From Melitaea cinxia (Eukaryota; Arthropoda; Insecta; Lepidoptera; Nymphalidae), in the NCBI RefSeq assembly GCF_905220565.1, contig NC_059405.1:12292081-12356080 (forward strand): 64,000 nt of DNA, written 5' to 3'. The notes below the pieces were generated by a model. That model worked only from the letters and a program-made list of their open reading frames with translations, was not told the DNA's origin and did not search any database. The position numbers and the translations under genes are program-made. Of the stretch, positions 33,707 to 46,632 are shown in pieces; the stretch's first letter is position 1; each line of letters starts with the position of its first letter.

Positions 33707-34885
33707 ATGTTCTAAAAATGGGCGTTCCACAGGGGTCGATTCTGGGTCCATTTCTTTTTTGTAATATATATAAATGATCTGCCATTTTATGTTAAATATA
33801 TTTATGATATAGTGTTATTTGCAGATGACACTTCTCTTATATTTAAAGTTGATAGGAAAAAAGTAAATTATGATGACGTGAACACTTCCTTGTTAATAAT
33901 TCAAGATTAGTTTAAAATAAACAACTTGGTTTTGAGCGCCAAAAAAACCAAGTGCGTTGTGTTTTCATTACCTAATGTTAAACATCAAAATTATAATTTA
34001 ATAATAAATAACGAGAGGCTTATTATCAATGATACTACAGTTTTCTTAGGTATACATTTGGACTCAAAACTTCAGTGGAATTCCCATTTGTTATCCTCGA
34101 GTGGTAGACTCAGCTCTGTAGCATTCGCATGCACGACGTTGCAACTGCAGGCTTAATATATTTTAGCTATTTCCATAGTGTTATTATGTCTTACGGCCTG
34201 TTACTGTGGTGGTAATGCTGCAGATATTGAGACTATATGTATCTTGCAAAAAAAGGCTATTCGCGGCATTTACAATCTTGGAGCACGAGTCTCCCTACGG
34301 GATGTTTTCCAAAAGGTAGACATATTAACAATTGCGTCGCGGTATATTTATAACAATATTATGTATATTCACCAAAATATTCATTGTTTTGAAATAAATA
34401 GTAATAATCGCATTGTAAACACGAGAAGGAATAACAAAATTGTAACTCCGAGTTTCTGACTGCGCAAAGTAAACGTTTCCTTTCTGGGTCATGCGAATGC
34501 ATGTATAATAAAATCCCACAAACGATTTTGGAATTGTCTCAACATAAATTTAAAGTTTTTATTTAAACAATAATAAAAGATAAAGCTTATTACTCGGTGC
34601 AGGATTACATAGTAGATAAAGATGTGTAGACTAAGTGACGCTGCATTTTATGTAACACGTTACTAATTTTGTACTAAAACAAAGTTTATATATTATTTTT
34701 CAAAACAGTAACTGCGGAGTTTCTTGCCGATTCTTCTCTGCAGAATTTACATTCTTAATTGGTGGTAGCTTTACTTCTACAAACATAATAATTTATTTTT
34801 AAAGTTTTAATTTGTAAAATGACGATTCGAAAGTGCTCTTAGAGCCTATTTGAATAAGGTTGTTTTTGATTTTGATTTTGATTTT
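33707..34885 (+). pseudogene. Jockey/CR1-like LINE reverse transcriptase, broken
   Basis: This is a 5'-truncated non-LTR retrotransposon covering the second half of the RT domain to the 3' end. GVPQGSILGPFLF (about 33720-33760) is the template-grip motif, and LFADDTSLIF (33820-33850) is the catalytic FADD motif, which is intact. KTKCVVF and FLGIHLDSKLQWNSH (34040-34090) are the conserved region behind it, followed by LQKKAIRGIYNL. Damage: a one-base frameshift near 33765 (before IYINDLP), a TAG at 33908-33910 where the family has an aromatic residue before FKINNL, and further frame changes after 34156. The 3' untranslated region ends in repeated TTTTGATTTTGA units. A second 3' copy lies at 10360. 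Confidence 0.85.
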
Positions 34886-35441
34886 AAATATACTGTTCTG
34901 AGTGGATTTACCTAATTAAATTTGAGATCGCTTATATAATTTTGGTTTTAACTATTTTTTTAATTTTTTATGACAAAATTTGAGCTAATAGTCTTTTAAA
35001 GTTTGTTTTATCCCTTAGAATTAAAGTTAAATATAGTGAGACCTGCTCCTTTCAGTTGTGCTGTCAAAAACAAATGTCGCTAACAGTGTATCATTCAACT
35101 GAGTAAGTACACTTCTGCACTGCGCTATATTTTCTCCACTGGCCATTTATTTCGACGTCCTTTTAAATTAAATTACGTGAGTAAACGAAGTGATACGCTG
35201 CCATTTAAATAATTTGCTTTTAATAGTATTATGTATTTTAAATTTTATTTTAAGTGTTGTCTCATAAAATGTTTGTATAAATTTAAACTCGTCTATTTAT
35301 ATAGTTGTCCATAATAGTTCACTAAAATGTTAAGATGTATAAAGATCAAATATCAAACACACCGCCTTATAATTTTCGTTACTTAAAATTTAGTTAATTA
35401 TCGTGGGTAAACATTTCAATAATATATCTGAACCCTTAAAT
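34886..35441. other. AT-rich stretch, nothing recognised
   Basis: No feature recognised. Confidence 0.4.
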
Positions 35442-36200
35442 CAGGGGTGTCGAACTCAATTTTATAGAGGGCCATATATCAAATTTAGAATGTATAGGCG
35501 GGCCAGATTCAAATAAAAAAATGTACTGAATTATTATAAAAATTTATTTATTTAATTATATAGTATATAATATAGGGTTATTCAAAATCATATCAAACTT
35601 ATAAAAGAGGGTAGTTAATTTTGAGCTCGAGGATCCTGATACTTGACTTCTCTTGTTTTTGACAAGCTCATTGATGTCAGGTATCATATTCGTGGTAAAT
35701 ATTTTAAGAATTGATTGGAGATGTTCATTCGTAATTCTTGTGCGATATGTGTTCTTATTTATTTTCATGACAGAAAACATTGAAACAACGATTGCAGACC
35801 TATCTACTCTATTTGCAAATGAACTGGCGCCTGTGAAGTTTCAAAATTGAACGGATTGCTGAAAATTAGGAATTCCATTTCATTTATTTTGTGAAAGTCT
35901 TCAAAGCGATTGTTGAAGATGAGAATATTGATCCAATTTGTGCGCATTTTAAAACTTCCGTAGAGGAATCGAGTGAAGTCATGATTCTCATTTCTGTCAC
36001 ACATTGCGATCGCGGACCATATTCTTGAAATCCCTACCTTAAATAAAGTTGACTTTTCTTTGGCCATTTTGTATTCTAAGCTATGGAAATCATTCAATTG
36101 GAATATTAATGAATTAACAATATCAGCAAGACCAAAAATGTTTAAATCGTATTCATTTTTTGTAATTAATTTATTTTTAATTTTAATAGCAATTGTATAG
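35442..36200 (-). pseudogene. hAT-type transposase remnant
   Basis: CAGGGGTGTCGAACTCAATT at 35442 is the classical hAT/Charlie terminal sequence (CAGGGGTGTC-AACTCA), followed by GAGGGCCATAT and GCGGGCCAGATTC as usual inside such ends. On the minus strand, 36097-35804 contains NPFNFETSQAP and 35780-35600 contains FSVMKINKNTYRTRITNEHL, the C-terminal hAT dimerisation block (F-x-MK-x-x-K---R-RLT-EHL). The segment normally between these (with the 'FGSTY-CE' motif) is lost and the frame shifts. No opposite terminal repeat was seen, so the element is truncated and inactive. Confidence 0.8.
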
Positions 36201-36689
36201 AATTAAAAATTACAATTATATCAATTTATGTTTGTTTTACAGTGGTGTTGGTGATATAGCAGCACAGTGAGACAATAAACTGAAACAATTTCGATTCAAT
36301 TTAAAATAATACCTATAGTGATATGCTCAATCAGCATCGTTAGGGGAAAAAGTAACAAATCGAATAAAGAAAAAAAGGATCAAATAAAGACACTCAAAAA
36401 GCTGAAAAGATAAGTGTACCGAATTAAGACTTGTTCACAATCGTCTCGGATATATTTGAAAAGATATTGTTACGATAAATTCGATAGGTATACGTTAAGC
36501 GTTTTAATATTTTTTATTATTTTTTCTTTATTCATTCCGTATTAGTTTAGTATTAGTTTTATGCAATATAAAAAACACACGGATGCACATAATTTTAGCC
36601 TATATATAATTTATTAATGCCTTGAAATTTCAAAGATAATATAATCTTGGTCCTTCTGTAAAACGAACCTTATAGTTTATTAATTAACT
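36201..36689. other. AT-rich stretch, nothing recognised
   Basis: No feature recognised. Confidence 0.4.
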
Positions 36690-36895
36690 ACGCGATGGCA
36701 CAGTTTTTATTACAAAGCGGCTGATGTGCTAGTAGTCTTCAATTCAATCCTAGTAAATGGCCAATATTTTAAAGGCCACACAGACGTTTGGTGTGGGGTG
36801 GTCATTCATGCTTGTGTAACATACAGCACCGAACGCCCTGACCGCCGACTCAGGATTCATATCCTCCATATCCTACTGGGAGCTATAAAGTGTGA
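36690..36895 (+). repeat. possible decayed tRNA-derived SINE
   Basis: GCGATGGCACAGTTTT resembles an A box and TTCAATTCAATCC a weakened B box about 45 bp later, followed by a less AT-rich body (GTTTGGTGTGGGGTGGTC, GAACGCCCTGACCGCC). No second copy in the window confirms it. Confidence 0.3.
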
Positions 36896-39800
36896 AGCTT
36901 TTATATATTTATAATTATCTTTTATTTGTCAATTATCGTTGTAAACAGCTATAAAAATATGGTACAGCTTTTAACTCGAACAAAATTACGTCTTCCAATT
37001 TTATTAAGAGCAAAACTTTCGTGGACGTAGATAAGTTTTCGACTCGAAATTAGCTCATTGAATCTTAAAGTAGCACTAATAAATAAGGGTAAACAGTTCC
37101 CAATAAACATTTTGTAAGCTTAATAGCATGTCTTTGGTAATATACCTCCGTAAACCCCTTGTATAATTGAGAAAATTTAGTAAATGATACGAAAAACAGA
37201 TTGTGACTTATTGTTCCTTCATTAATATTATTTCCTATCCTTACATTTTATTTCTACTTATAGTCAATAATATTATGTAACATCAGAATAAATGAGTTAT
37301 TTTTCTATGAATTAATATCGTGATATTTTTATTATACCTAATTCCATAGATGTGTAATCGCAATGAGTTAGGCTGCTATAGTGATGTATGATATTAATAG
37401 TTAATTTTTAATATTTTAATAGTTTTTTTTTTGACAAATATATATAGTATTTAATATAGTACAGCATGTTGGATTCCTATGAAATAAATACACATAAGTT
37501 AACATCTATTCAACGTCATAAATAGAAATTAATTTATTAACAAATATAGAAGTTAACATCAATCCTACGTGTATAATAAAAAAACATTAATATTTCCAAG
37601 CTAATATAGAACAAGATTGCAATATTATAGTGGAAGTAATGAGGTAGTTTGATCAAAATCGACAAACAAAACTTCTACAACTTTCAGAACAAGCCCAACT
37701 TATCCATTATTGGTACGGCGATATTGATTTGCTTTTGGTCTTATATACGCTTTAACTCAATTTGTTTTAGTGTATTTGTCAGAAATACTTTATTCTTTCT
37801 GATATAAGCAGAATTAACTGATGTATTATTTTCTAGTTGCAATAAATGTAATTTAAAAAAGGATTATTCTAAAATGGTACCGCAAAAGGGCGAATAAGAA
37901 TTTATATGACGTACTGCCTTTTTTAAATTTAAAATATTTTTGTGCTAGTACAAAAGAGAAATAATAAGGTATTAAGAATTTTTTTGAATTATATTCTTAA
38001 TAGAAGTAGAATGGAAAAGTTTCTATGAAAATGTTATCAATTGTTACTGTTATCAGTTGTACTGAACAATTGTTTACATACATATTTTGAACTTTAACCA
38101 TAGATAAAAACGGCTTCTAGCCCTTTGCAGGTACGAGTAACGAAATTAGCATTTTTTATTATAAAAGCTATGTATAGCAATAACATATTTTGACATAACG
38201 TCAAAACCTCTAAACGAATGAAATGAAATCTAAATTTACATTTAATTAGGGAAAGATATATTTCGTTCTGATCAGTTTACTTTTAAGCTACTGAACCTAT
38301 TACATACCCAGAAAAATATATAATAATCATAGATAAACTGTATTCATAAATGTCAACGTGTTCTTATACTGCGAAGGTTGTCTAGACATTCGCAAAGTTA
38401 CGAAACAACATAATAGGACTACTATCAACAAACCAAGATTCAATGTTCTAACTGATCTCTTGAAACTTTAATTCCTCTGTCAGATCTTCTGCATGATACA
38501 GACGTAATCTCGACGTAGTTAATTTTACGTCTCAATTCAACAAAGATGTATAGACTTACATTGTTGCAATTGTTACAATGTTATTTTATTATACTCCTAA
38601 TAAAACTGAATTATTTTATTTGTTTAAATACGATATGTATCTCATAATATAATTGATTGCTAAAATAAATTGTAAATTAAACTATAAAATATTTCGTTAC
38701 GTTTTTTTTCTGAATATGACTTTGCAAGTTTTAAAATGATTTAAACATACATACATTAAATTTATTATAGTGACAAAAGAGTTAAAAAGATATCTTAGAA
38801 GAAACACATTTTAATAAACGAAAAAAAACTGAGAAAAAAGGGATAAACACAGTTTTACAAAGCGACTAAGTCATAACTCGTTTTGGTAAAGTCTTATCAA
38901 GATTATCTTTTGATCCTAAAAGATTGCAGCTACAAAAACTCTCTGTGCCGTTGAGGAGTTCCATTGCAGGAAGCTATCGCTGAGAGCACGTAGGACATCA
39001 AAATCATCATTACTGTTTTATATGTGTTACGTTTTAAAATATATATATTAATTTATTATGTTTTATTTAATTTTTGGTGTTTTTTCTTCTTAAATAAAAT
39101 ACTTCTTGCACTGTTTGCCTCATGTTAAGTCCTCCACCTTTGCCATAAACCTTATTATTATTTTATGTTTCTATATGTATTTCTAAATGCAATAAAGTAT
39201 ATATATACTTTATAACTAAGTTTATAACTAAGTCTTTTATTTCTCTGTTAAATATGTTGTCGCAAAATGAGAAGTAGCGTGTGTTATTTGAAATAACAAG
39301 TCGATCAGTATTCGGCGAGACGTTGTCCTTTTGAAAATACCATTAACATTAAAATATACAAGCTGATTTACATAACATATTTTTGTTTGTATAAAGGATG
39401 GAACAACCAAAGTGGACTTTTAATTATATTTTATATAAGTAGTCTTTGTATTGTAAAAAGCGGTAGAATTATAACATATTTTGAAAACGAATAGGGATAC
39501 TAAATTTTAATATAGTAAATTGCTTTAATATCATTAAATATTCGCTAATACTTTAATTTCTAACTACCGCGCTTCATGAACACGTTTGTTTCTCGTATAA
39601 ATTATGCTTCCAAAGTGGCTGTTTAAACAAAGTCTGGCCTGTATTACTTGAATTTAGATTATCCCTTTGCATTCGGATTAAGAGAATTTGATTTGGTGCA
39701 TTTACCTATAGTTCTAAGTTTCGTTGAATATACAAAGATACACAGGCATTTATTTTTGAAAAATAGATAAAGGCACGTTGAACTTATTTAACACTCTATT

Positions 39801-40379
39801 TTGTGAATATTTTAAAGTGTGCGTTAAAACATAGAAGAAAAGTTGATTGTTACAGGATAATGTAATTTTCCTAGTAAGAATATTTTACTTAATCATTCGG
39901 ACTTTTGTTATAGTTGATATAACCCCATAACCGAAGTTTCGTAAAATTATATTTAGATTGAATGATAAAGCATTTCCATTCACTCATTATTCTTCATACC
40001 TTAATTATACTTGTAAGCACGTATTTCCTTTGACAATTTTCTACGGGAACGTATTCCAGGTAAGAATATAGAAAACAACGACACACTCAAGATGACTTTA
40101 AAAGACTATGAAAGTTTTATTCGTAAAGAAAATTCTGTTTGTGTCATTTTAGAATATCTCCAAAGAGAGTTTGTGTGTATCTCGGAGGTGTTGTCGCAAT
40201 TTTATTTAAAAAAAGAAAGTGCATATCAAGTTGTCGCAACACGACCAATATACTATTGTAACAGAATATAAAACAGCCCACACTCCAGTCTTGATACATT
40301 TATATGAGTTTCACATTGTTCATGATTATTTTGATAAAAACCCAACAAATATCTAACCTTTCATTATATGTACAGTTAG
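36896..40379. other. AT-rich stretch without recognisable gene
   Basis: 3.5 kb of AT-rich DNA with no convincing exon, RNA gene or repeat family. Confidence 0.4.
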
Positions 40380-40384
40380 TGTAG

Positions 40385-41905
40385 TATGATGATAAGATCC
40401 TAGATATCCCAGACGTCTGCCTATATGAGATTAGTAGTGCTCTCAAACAACTTAAAAACAACAAGGCGCCGGGTGATGACGGAATCACAACTGAGCCTTT
40501 GAGAGCGGGTGGTAAACTCAACTCAAGGTCCTCCAAAGGCTCTCAATTTCGTCATCCTCGAGGGAAAAACGCCAACGTCATGAAGTAGAAGCGAGGTGGT
40601 GCTGTTCTTCAAAAAGGGCGACAAAACCTTATTAAAAAACTATAAGCCCATCTCGCTTCTAAGCCATGTCTACAAGCTGTTTTCGAGAGTCATTAAGAAC
40701 CGTCTAGCACGCAGGTTTGACGAATTCCAGCCTCCCGAACAAGCCGGGTTCCGTAAAGTTTTTAGTATCATAGATATCATACACACGCTGCAGCAGGTTA
40801 TACAGAAGATCGAGGAGTATAAATTGCCATTATGTTTAGCGTTTGTGGGCTATGAGAAAGCCTTTGATTCGACTGAGACATGGGCTGTGCTACAGGCTCA
40901 CCAGAGGTACCAAGTGGACTGCAGGTACGTCAAGGTGCTGAGGTATTTATAATCTAACGCCCCAATGTCGGTCCGATTACAGGGTCAGAGCTCGAAGCCA
41001 ATACCACTTCAGCGAGGCGTGAGGCAAGGGGATGTTATATCTCCGAAGTTGTTTACCGCTGCGTTGGAGGACGCTTTCAAGCTTCGGGACTGGAAAAGAT
41101 TTGGCATCAACATCAATGGCGAGTACCTTACCCACTTCCATTTTGAAGGCCTTAAGGCGTTTGGAAGACCTTAGCACAAGGCTCGAGCGTCTCAACAGTG
41201 TTTCCCAAAGAGTGGGTCTTAAACTGAACATGGACAAGACGAAAATTATGTCGAACGCCCATGTCGCACACACTCCAGTTCGCATTGAGAACACTGTTCT
41301 CGGAGTTGTTGACCATTACATATACCTAGGACAGTCAATTCAGTTAGGTAAGTCCATCTTCGAAAACGAGATCTTTCGCCGAATCCAACCCGGATGGGCA
41401 GCGTTTGGGAAACTACGGAAAATATTCGGGTCCAATATCCCGCAGTGTCTGAAGATAAAAGTCTTCAACCAGTGTGTGGTTCCAGTGATGACATATGGAT
41501 CCGAAAAGTGGTCGCTAAATATGAGCCGACTCATAAGAAGGCTCAAAGTCGCTCAGCGGGCGATGGAGAGGGCAAAGCTCGGTATTTCCCTACGTTATAG
41601 AAGTATTATTAGTATTGTTATAGTATTAGTTATAGTAAGAAATAAGGAGATCTGTAGGAGAATCAGGGTAACCGACATTTCTCGGAGGATCGCACAGCTA
41701 GCCGATGGGGCGGAAAGGTTCTCGAGTGGTGACCTGGTGACCGCGTACTGGGCGCCGCAGCGTTGGCAGGCCCCCCACGAGGTGGACCGATGATCTGGCC
41801 AGGGTAGCGGGAAGCCGCTGGATGCGTGCTGCGCAGGACCGATCGTCGTGGAAAACATTAGGGGAAGCTGCTCAGCAGTGGGCGTCCGTGAGCTGATATG
41901 ATGAT
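40385..41905 (+). pseudogene. RTE-clade LINE pol pseudogene
   Basis: The translation follows the RTE reverse transcriptase order: LKNNKAPGDDGITTEPL (about 40450-40500), KNYKPISLLSHVYKLFSRVI, QPPEQAGFRK, LAFVGYEKAFDS (motif A, about 40840), PLQRGVRQGDVISPKLFT (motif B, about 41010), LNMDKTKIMS, YIYLGQSIQLGKS, and GWAAFGKLRKIF to about 41790. It ends in a QQWASV-like tail and TGATATGATGATG. Damage: an early frameshift near 40510; GAC to GGC at 40848-40850, replacing the catalytic Asp of motif A by Gly; deletion of the FADD motif near 41145; a low-complexity insertion at about 41597-41637; and several stops. The copy is dead. The endonuclease half is missing. Confidence 0.9.
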
Positions 41906-41915
41906 GCCAAGTCAT

Positions 41916-42477
41916 TAATTAAGCTCAACATATTAAAAACTGAAGGATTTTATTTTTATCAATATGAACGAAGATGTCCTATGATTTAAACGACCTTTTT
42001 ATGGCATTCGACCTTTTCAATCATTCATCATATTTATTCGAACAAAGTTTTAATTGAAACTAATTATATCAAAGTGAAGCAAAAAGCTTGTATGAACTAG
42101 TATCATATTAATTTATTATTTTTCACATTCTACTCTTTAGTTTAAATTTAAGCTTATTGCAAAACTATTAAAAGTATGCCTTCGGGTGCATATTAAAATA
42201 AAACATATTTGAATTATTTTTTTTCAGTTTATTGGATAGCAACTTATAATAAACAATGTTTCTTAATTTGTTTAAGTGATTTCCGTTAATCATTTAAACG
42301 TTTCAAATGAAATATTTATTTAAAGTATATTAAAATAATTTAAAAATTACACACATTCATTACGACATTCTTAAACATGGCATATACCTTCCGCTCGCTT
42401 AGACCGAACATAAAATCATCATATCAAAAATTTCGATCTAGCGAATACATCTTATGCGAATTCATCTTACAGCGAAT
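41916..42477. other. AT-rich stretch, nothing recognised
   Basis: No feature recognised. Confidence 0.4.
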
Positions 42478-42590
42478 GTACCTTAATTGGCTAAAGCACC
42501 GACACAGTAAGTTGGAGATGCAGGTTCGATCTCCGCTGGAACGGTCGATTTTTGATATGGTATTAAAAAAATGTACAGAATATACCGTAA
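42478..42590 (+). repeat. tRNA-derived SINE head
   Basis: TGGCTAAAGCACCGACAC is A-box-like. GGTTCGATCTC at about 42523 fits the B box of RNA polymerase III promoters. GCTGGAACGGTCGATTTTT and ATATGGTATTAAAAAAATGT follow. No cloverleaf with a matching acceptor stem can be drawn, so this is a SINE head and not a tRNA gene. Confidence 0.6.
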
Positions 42591-42846
42591 TATAAATACA
42601 TAATCAGTGAAACTCTTTGCTACGGTAGTCTTAAAAATATTAATACTGCGTGATTGTCTTGTAAGATTACTTTGAATAAAGGTGTTTTAATACGTCTCGT
42701 TAATTTTAATGAGTTTTAGTATTTATAAAATCATACGCAATATAAAGTGTTTTAAGAAAAGGAAAGTAAAATACGATATGAATGCGGAATACTACTTTTG
42801 TTAGAAAATCCTTTTTAGATTACGCAATTGTAAATAATTATAATTA

Positions 42847-42854
42847 AATCATAT

Positions 42855-42916
<62 letters not shown>

Positions 42917-42932
42917 GTGAATTGATATGATT
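42847..42932. repeat. (AT)n microsatellite inside a 12-bp inverted repeat
   Basis: AATCATATCAAT (42847-42858) and ATTGATATGATT (42921-42932) are exact reverse complements flanking about 55 bp of alternating AT plus TCGTGA. The whole locus can form a long cruciform. Confidence 0.85.
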
Positions 42933-43724
42933 ATATTTGAACTGATTTGCTACTTCAAACTTTACAAAAAGTCTTTGGCCCTGTGCGAAAAAAATTGACT
43001 ATCCCTTACAATCAACTTTAATTTTTCTCACTTAGGTAATAATTAAATTTAAGATGGTATCGAACCAACACAAAGTAAAACTAGAAAGGTCAACGTGTCT
43101 GATATTATTTACAGACCTTTTGTATGCATTTACTTATAACGCACAACCCATCCTACATTAGTTGAGAATAATCTAGCCAATTGATCGATCATTAAAAGAT
43201 ATATCGCTAGAGAACGAGTATTAATATAGAAGCATGTGTCTGTAAAAACGAATTGTAGTCGTTACTAGGAAACTTTTGTTTTAATATGAAAAATTGCTCG
43301 ATATCAAAATGTTAGCTGGCCTACCGAACTCGTAAAATCCAACTATTATACTCGTAGACGCTAAAAGCTCAGGTTTGCTGGATTTGATAAAAATTAAACT
43401 GTTGTAAGAAATAAAGACAATAGATCCTGAAATTTCTGTAGTTCATACACAAATTCTAAATCTAAAATCAAATTTAAGTTCGTTGATATTACTCTACTAA
43501 TTTGATGAATATAGGAAAACATCTGAAATGGACATATTTAAACGACAATCAATTCTTCAAAATTAACGATGAAACAATTTTATTTTACGATCAATATAAA
43601 TATTAAAAAAAAAAAAGAAATACATACAAACGAATATTAAACTATCTAGTTTTGTGAATTCGGTGCAAAATTTACATATTCGGCTTGATAAAAAGTTAAA
43701 AATAATTTAAAATCGCCATTACCT
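42933..43724. other. AT-rich stretch, nothing recognised
   Basis: No feature recognised. Confidence 0.4.
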
Positions 43725-44064
43725 TAACTATCGACCGCTCTGGTGTAATGGTTTGTGTACCGTGTCGGCGGCGCCTAAACATCGACGGTCACTGGTTCGA
43801 TTCTCTCTCAGAGTAGATTTTTGTGTTTATACAAATATTTATTTCCGGCCTGGTGGGTCTCCCCACCATGCCTCGGAGAGCACTTTAAGCTGTCGTTCTC
43901 AGTTGCTATCATACACACCTGATAGCGCTCGTTACTCATAGAAGGGAATATATTTGAGAACCCACATTGGAGCAGCGTGGTGGATTAAGCTCTGATCCTT
44001 CTCTTACATGGGGAAAGAGGTCTATGCCCAATGGGAAATTACAGGCTGAAGCGTAACTATCGAC
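43725..44064 (+). mobile_element. full-length SINE-A with 11-bp target duplication
   Basis: The SINE (43736-44053, 318 bp) is flanked by a perfect TAACTATCGAC duplication (43725-43735 and 44054-44064). Its head is tRNA-like: GGTGTAATGGTTTG near 43742 is the A box and GGTTCGATTCTC at 43794-43805 the B box of an internal pol III promoter. The body contains CTCCCCACCATGCCTCGGAG, TGGAGCAGCGTGGTGGATTA and the 3' end ACAGGCTGAAGCG. This is the reference copy for the family in this window and is the only complete one. Confidence 0.92.
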
Positions 44065-46590
44065 AGTATAGAATATAGCACAACGTTAACTATTGTTGTT
44101 ACAGAATCTCCTTCTTCTCAAATTGTCTTGTAAGCAATAACATTGTATTTTTCTAAAAATACGAATTGAAAATATAATGAACTAATACAAAAGGGCAGTT
44201 TTAGTCAGCATGTTTGCGTTTCGTTTCGTCGCCTTTTTGTCCACATAAGTGCTACCTAGATAATTCAATAAATGTCAATATCTTCCATTCAGAGCTTTAA
44301 CATTCAGTATTATTATTAGATATGTTTCGGCAATAGATTTGAATTCATGTGAAAATGGGCGGATTCAATTGAACGGAAAATAATTGTTTGGAATAACCAT
44401 TTCCAGTTCGGTAAATGCTAAAATTCTAAAGTGCTAAAGCAATGATAAATCATTAAAAAAAAAATCGGCTTTTTAAATCTCGTGAAGTTATGATAAAATA
44501 TTTTTTTTTACAATTTTATGATTATTAAAACATAAAGTGTATTGCTATTTATAAAATAAATCATTTTTTTTTTTGAAGATTAAAAATTATTGTTATTTAT
44601 AAGAAAAACTAATAACAACCGTTTAGTAGTGAAGATTTAACGTAATATTTTAATATTTGTTCACCGAAAGATAAATATTAAAGATAATATTCAGTATATA
44701 AAATATTGTATAAGTTGAATTTTTACTAAACCAATTTCTATATATAATATTCATGAAGTTATGGTCATACACATGATTATTGGTCCGGTATCGGGCTACG
44801 TATCACGCATAAAAAATTGACGAAGAAACGTATAAAACAATGGAACGTAAAATACGTGGCGTACAAAATAAAATGTTATCCACGTCTATTTTATCGATTT
44901 GTGTTTTGAATTGTGTATTAGTTACACAGAAATAGTCTTAATCGATTCCTAAAAACTAATATGAAAACCTATATTTGAAATAAAACTGTAGGTCCTGTTC
45001 TGTGTACATACAATATATTTTGATAGCTTTATGAGGATAATATCGATACTGAAGTCCTAGTAAATGACTATTTAAAAAAACATACCAAAACATGAATATT
45101 GAAACTTTTGCTAAGTCTGAACTAGGTATCCGGTATGTTAGGCAACAAATGGGTATGGTATTAAAGAATTATGGAAATAGTACATGAAGCCTACGCCCAA
45201 AGTGACTTCATTCGTTCAATATAATCTAGTGGAAATAATACAATGGCGACAGCGACGAAGCCCCAACTCTGTTTCTGGAGCATAATTTATAATTACAAAC
45301 CAACGTGTAACATAAAGCTGACTGTTAATTATACGAAGTTTGAACAAAATAATTATAGAAATCATTACTATATATATAATGTAAGATTAAGGTTAATTTG
45401 CGTGTCGCTTTTGAGTTATTCAATTTATTTACTTAAATACAGTTAATTGTCTTTTAAACATTTATTTTTATGTGTGATCAATGATTTAAAAAATTTGTTC
45501 ACAACCATACATAAAAAAGTTTAACTTCTACAATAATCACAATATAAATATAAAAAGTGTTTGTTTACAATTCACACACGGAAGAAGTGAAATTTCTGAA
45601 AAGTAGGAAAGGAGTCCGTTGTGATTTGTTCTATAGATGACGACCACGGTCTTTTGAAAAAGGTCGTAAGCGCGATGCAAAACACGTCGTCTACGTGTTT
45701 TAAGCTGTAATGTATTCTCTATCATTCTCTCCTATACATTTATATGTTGTTTATCGTGACGCATTTACATTTTATCGAGTCAAATCACAACGACTTTACA
45801 GAAGTTTCACTACAATAAATATACTTCTATATGTATCTAGAGCTTATAAGATACTATACAAATCAATAATTACAATTTTGATTTTTAATGTTAAAATCTT
45901 GAAACAAATTAAATATTGGTATTTATTTTGCAATACCAATTTTAGTTCGTTGTAGGTACAACTAATACTAGTAAATGTCTTATCCAATGTAATTATATTA
46001 AATAAAGAGTCGTCTTGTTAGCGGAAGACTTTATGACCATCAGTGCCACGACAACTAACCTAGTTGGGAACGCCTAGTGCCTGTCTTACGGAATCCGCTG
46101 CAAAATTGTTTGAGTCGAGGGAACGGTAATAACTTTCCGGATGCCGTTTGATGTACCTAATTACCTAACTTGTATTTGTAAGAACACAAAACAAAGCTAC
46201 AATTATCATCTTATTAAAACCTAAACAAGTTTTGGACTTGCGATAAGCATTTTGAATTTTCGTAATAGTCTTCTGGGCTTGTTATTATGTTTATTAATAT
46301 ATCACATTTGTCGCTTATACGGTAATTGTTCATAGTTTATTTCCAAAATTTATAATATAATATATAAATTTTATTATACCTAATCGCATCACAATTTTCA
46401 GTGAGTGATATTAAGTAGTGGTACTACAATTTCTATATAATTGTAGTCGGCACGAAACGCTTTTTTATACAAATTTCATTTATAATTGAAAATTATTCTT
46501 TATCACTTCATCATCACATAAAATCATTATATTAATCTACTAAAATATTTTTTATTTTTTTATTATCTTTAGCAAAAAATATAATTTTAA
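44065..46590. other. AT-rich stretch without recognisable gene
   Basis: Short frames such as 45243-45446 have no domain or splice context. No repeat recognised. Confidence 0.4.
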
Positions 46591-46593
46591 TGA

Positions 46594-46632
46594 ACGATGA
46601 AGCGATAGGCTGAAGTGATGATAATGATAATT
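46594..46632 (+). repeat. SINE-C 3' tail scrap
   Basis: GATAGGCTGAAGTGATGATAATGATA resembles the SINE-C terminus with its TGATGA tail. Confidence 0.4.

Noticed and set aside
41340..41915. Minus-strand frames over the RTE relic
   Set aside because: They are shadows of the plus-strand pol pseudogene.
42478..42560. Possible tRNA gene
   Set aside because: The B box is good but no acceptor stem pairs, and the following text is typical SINE body.
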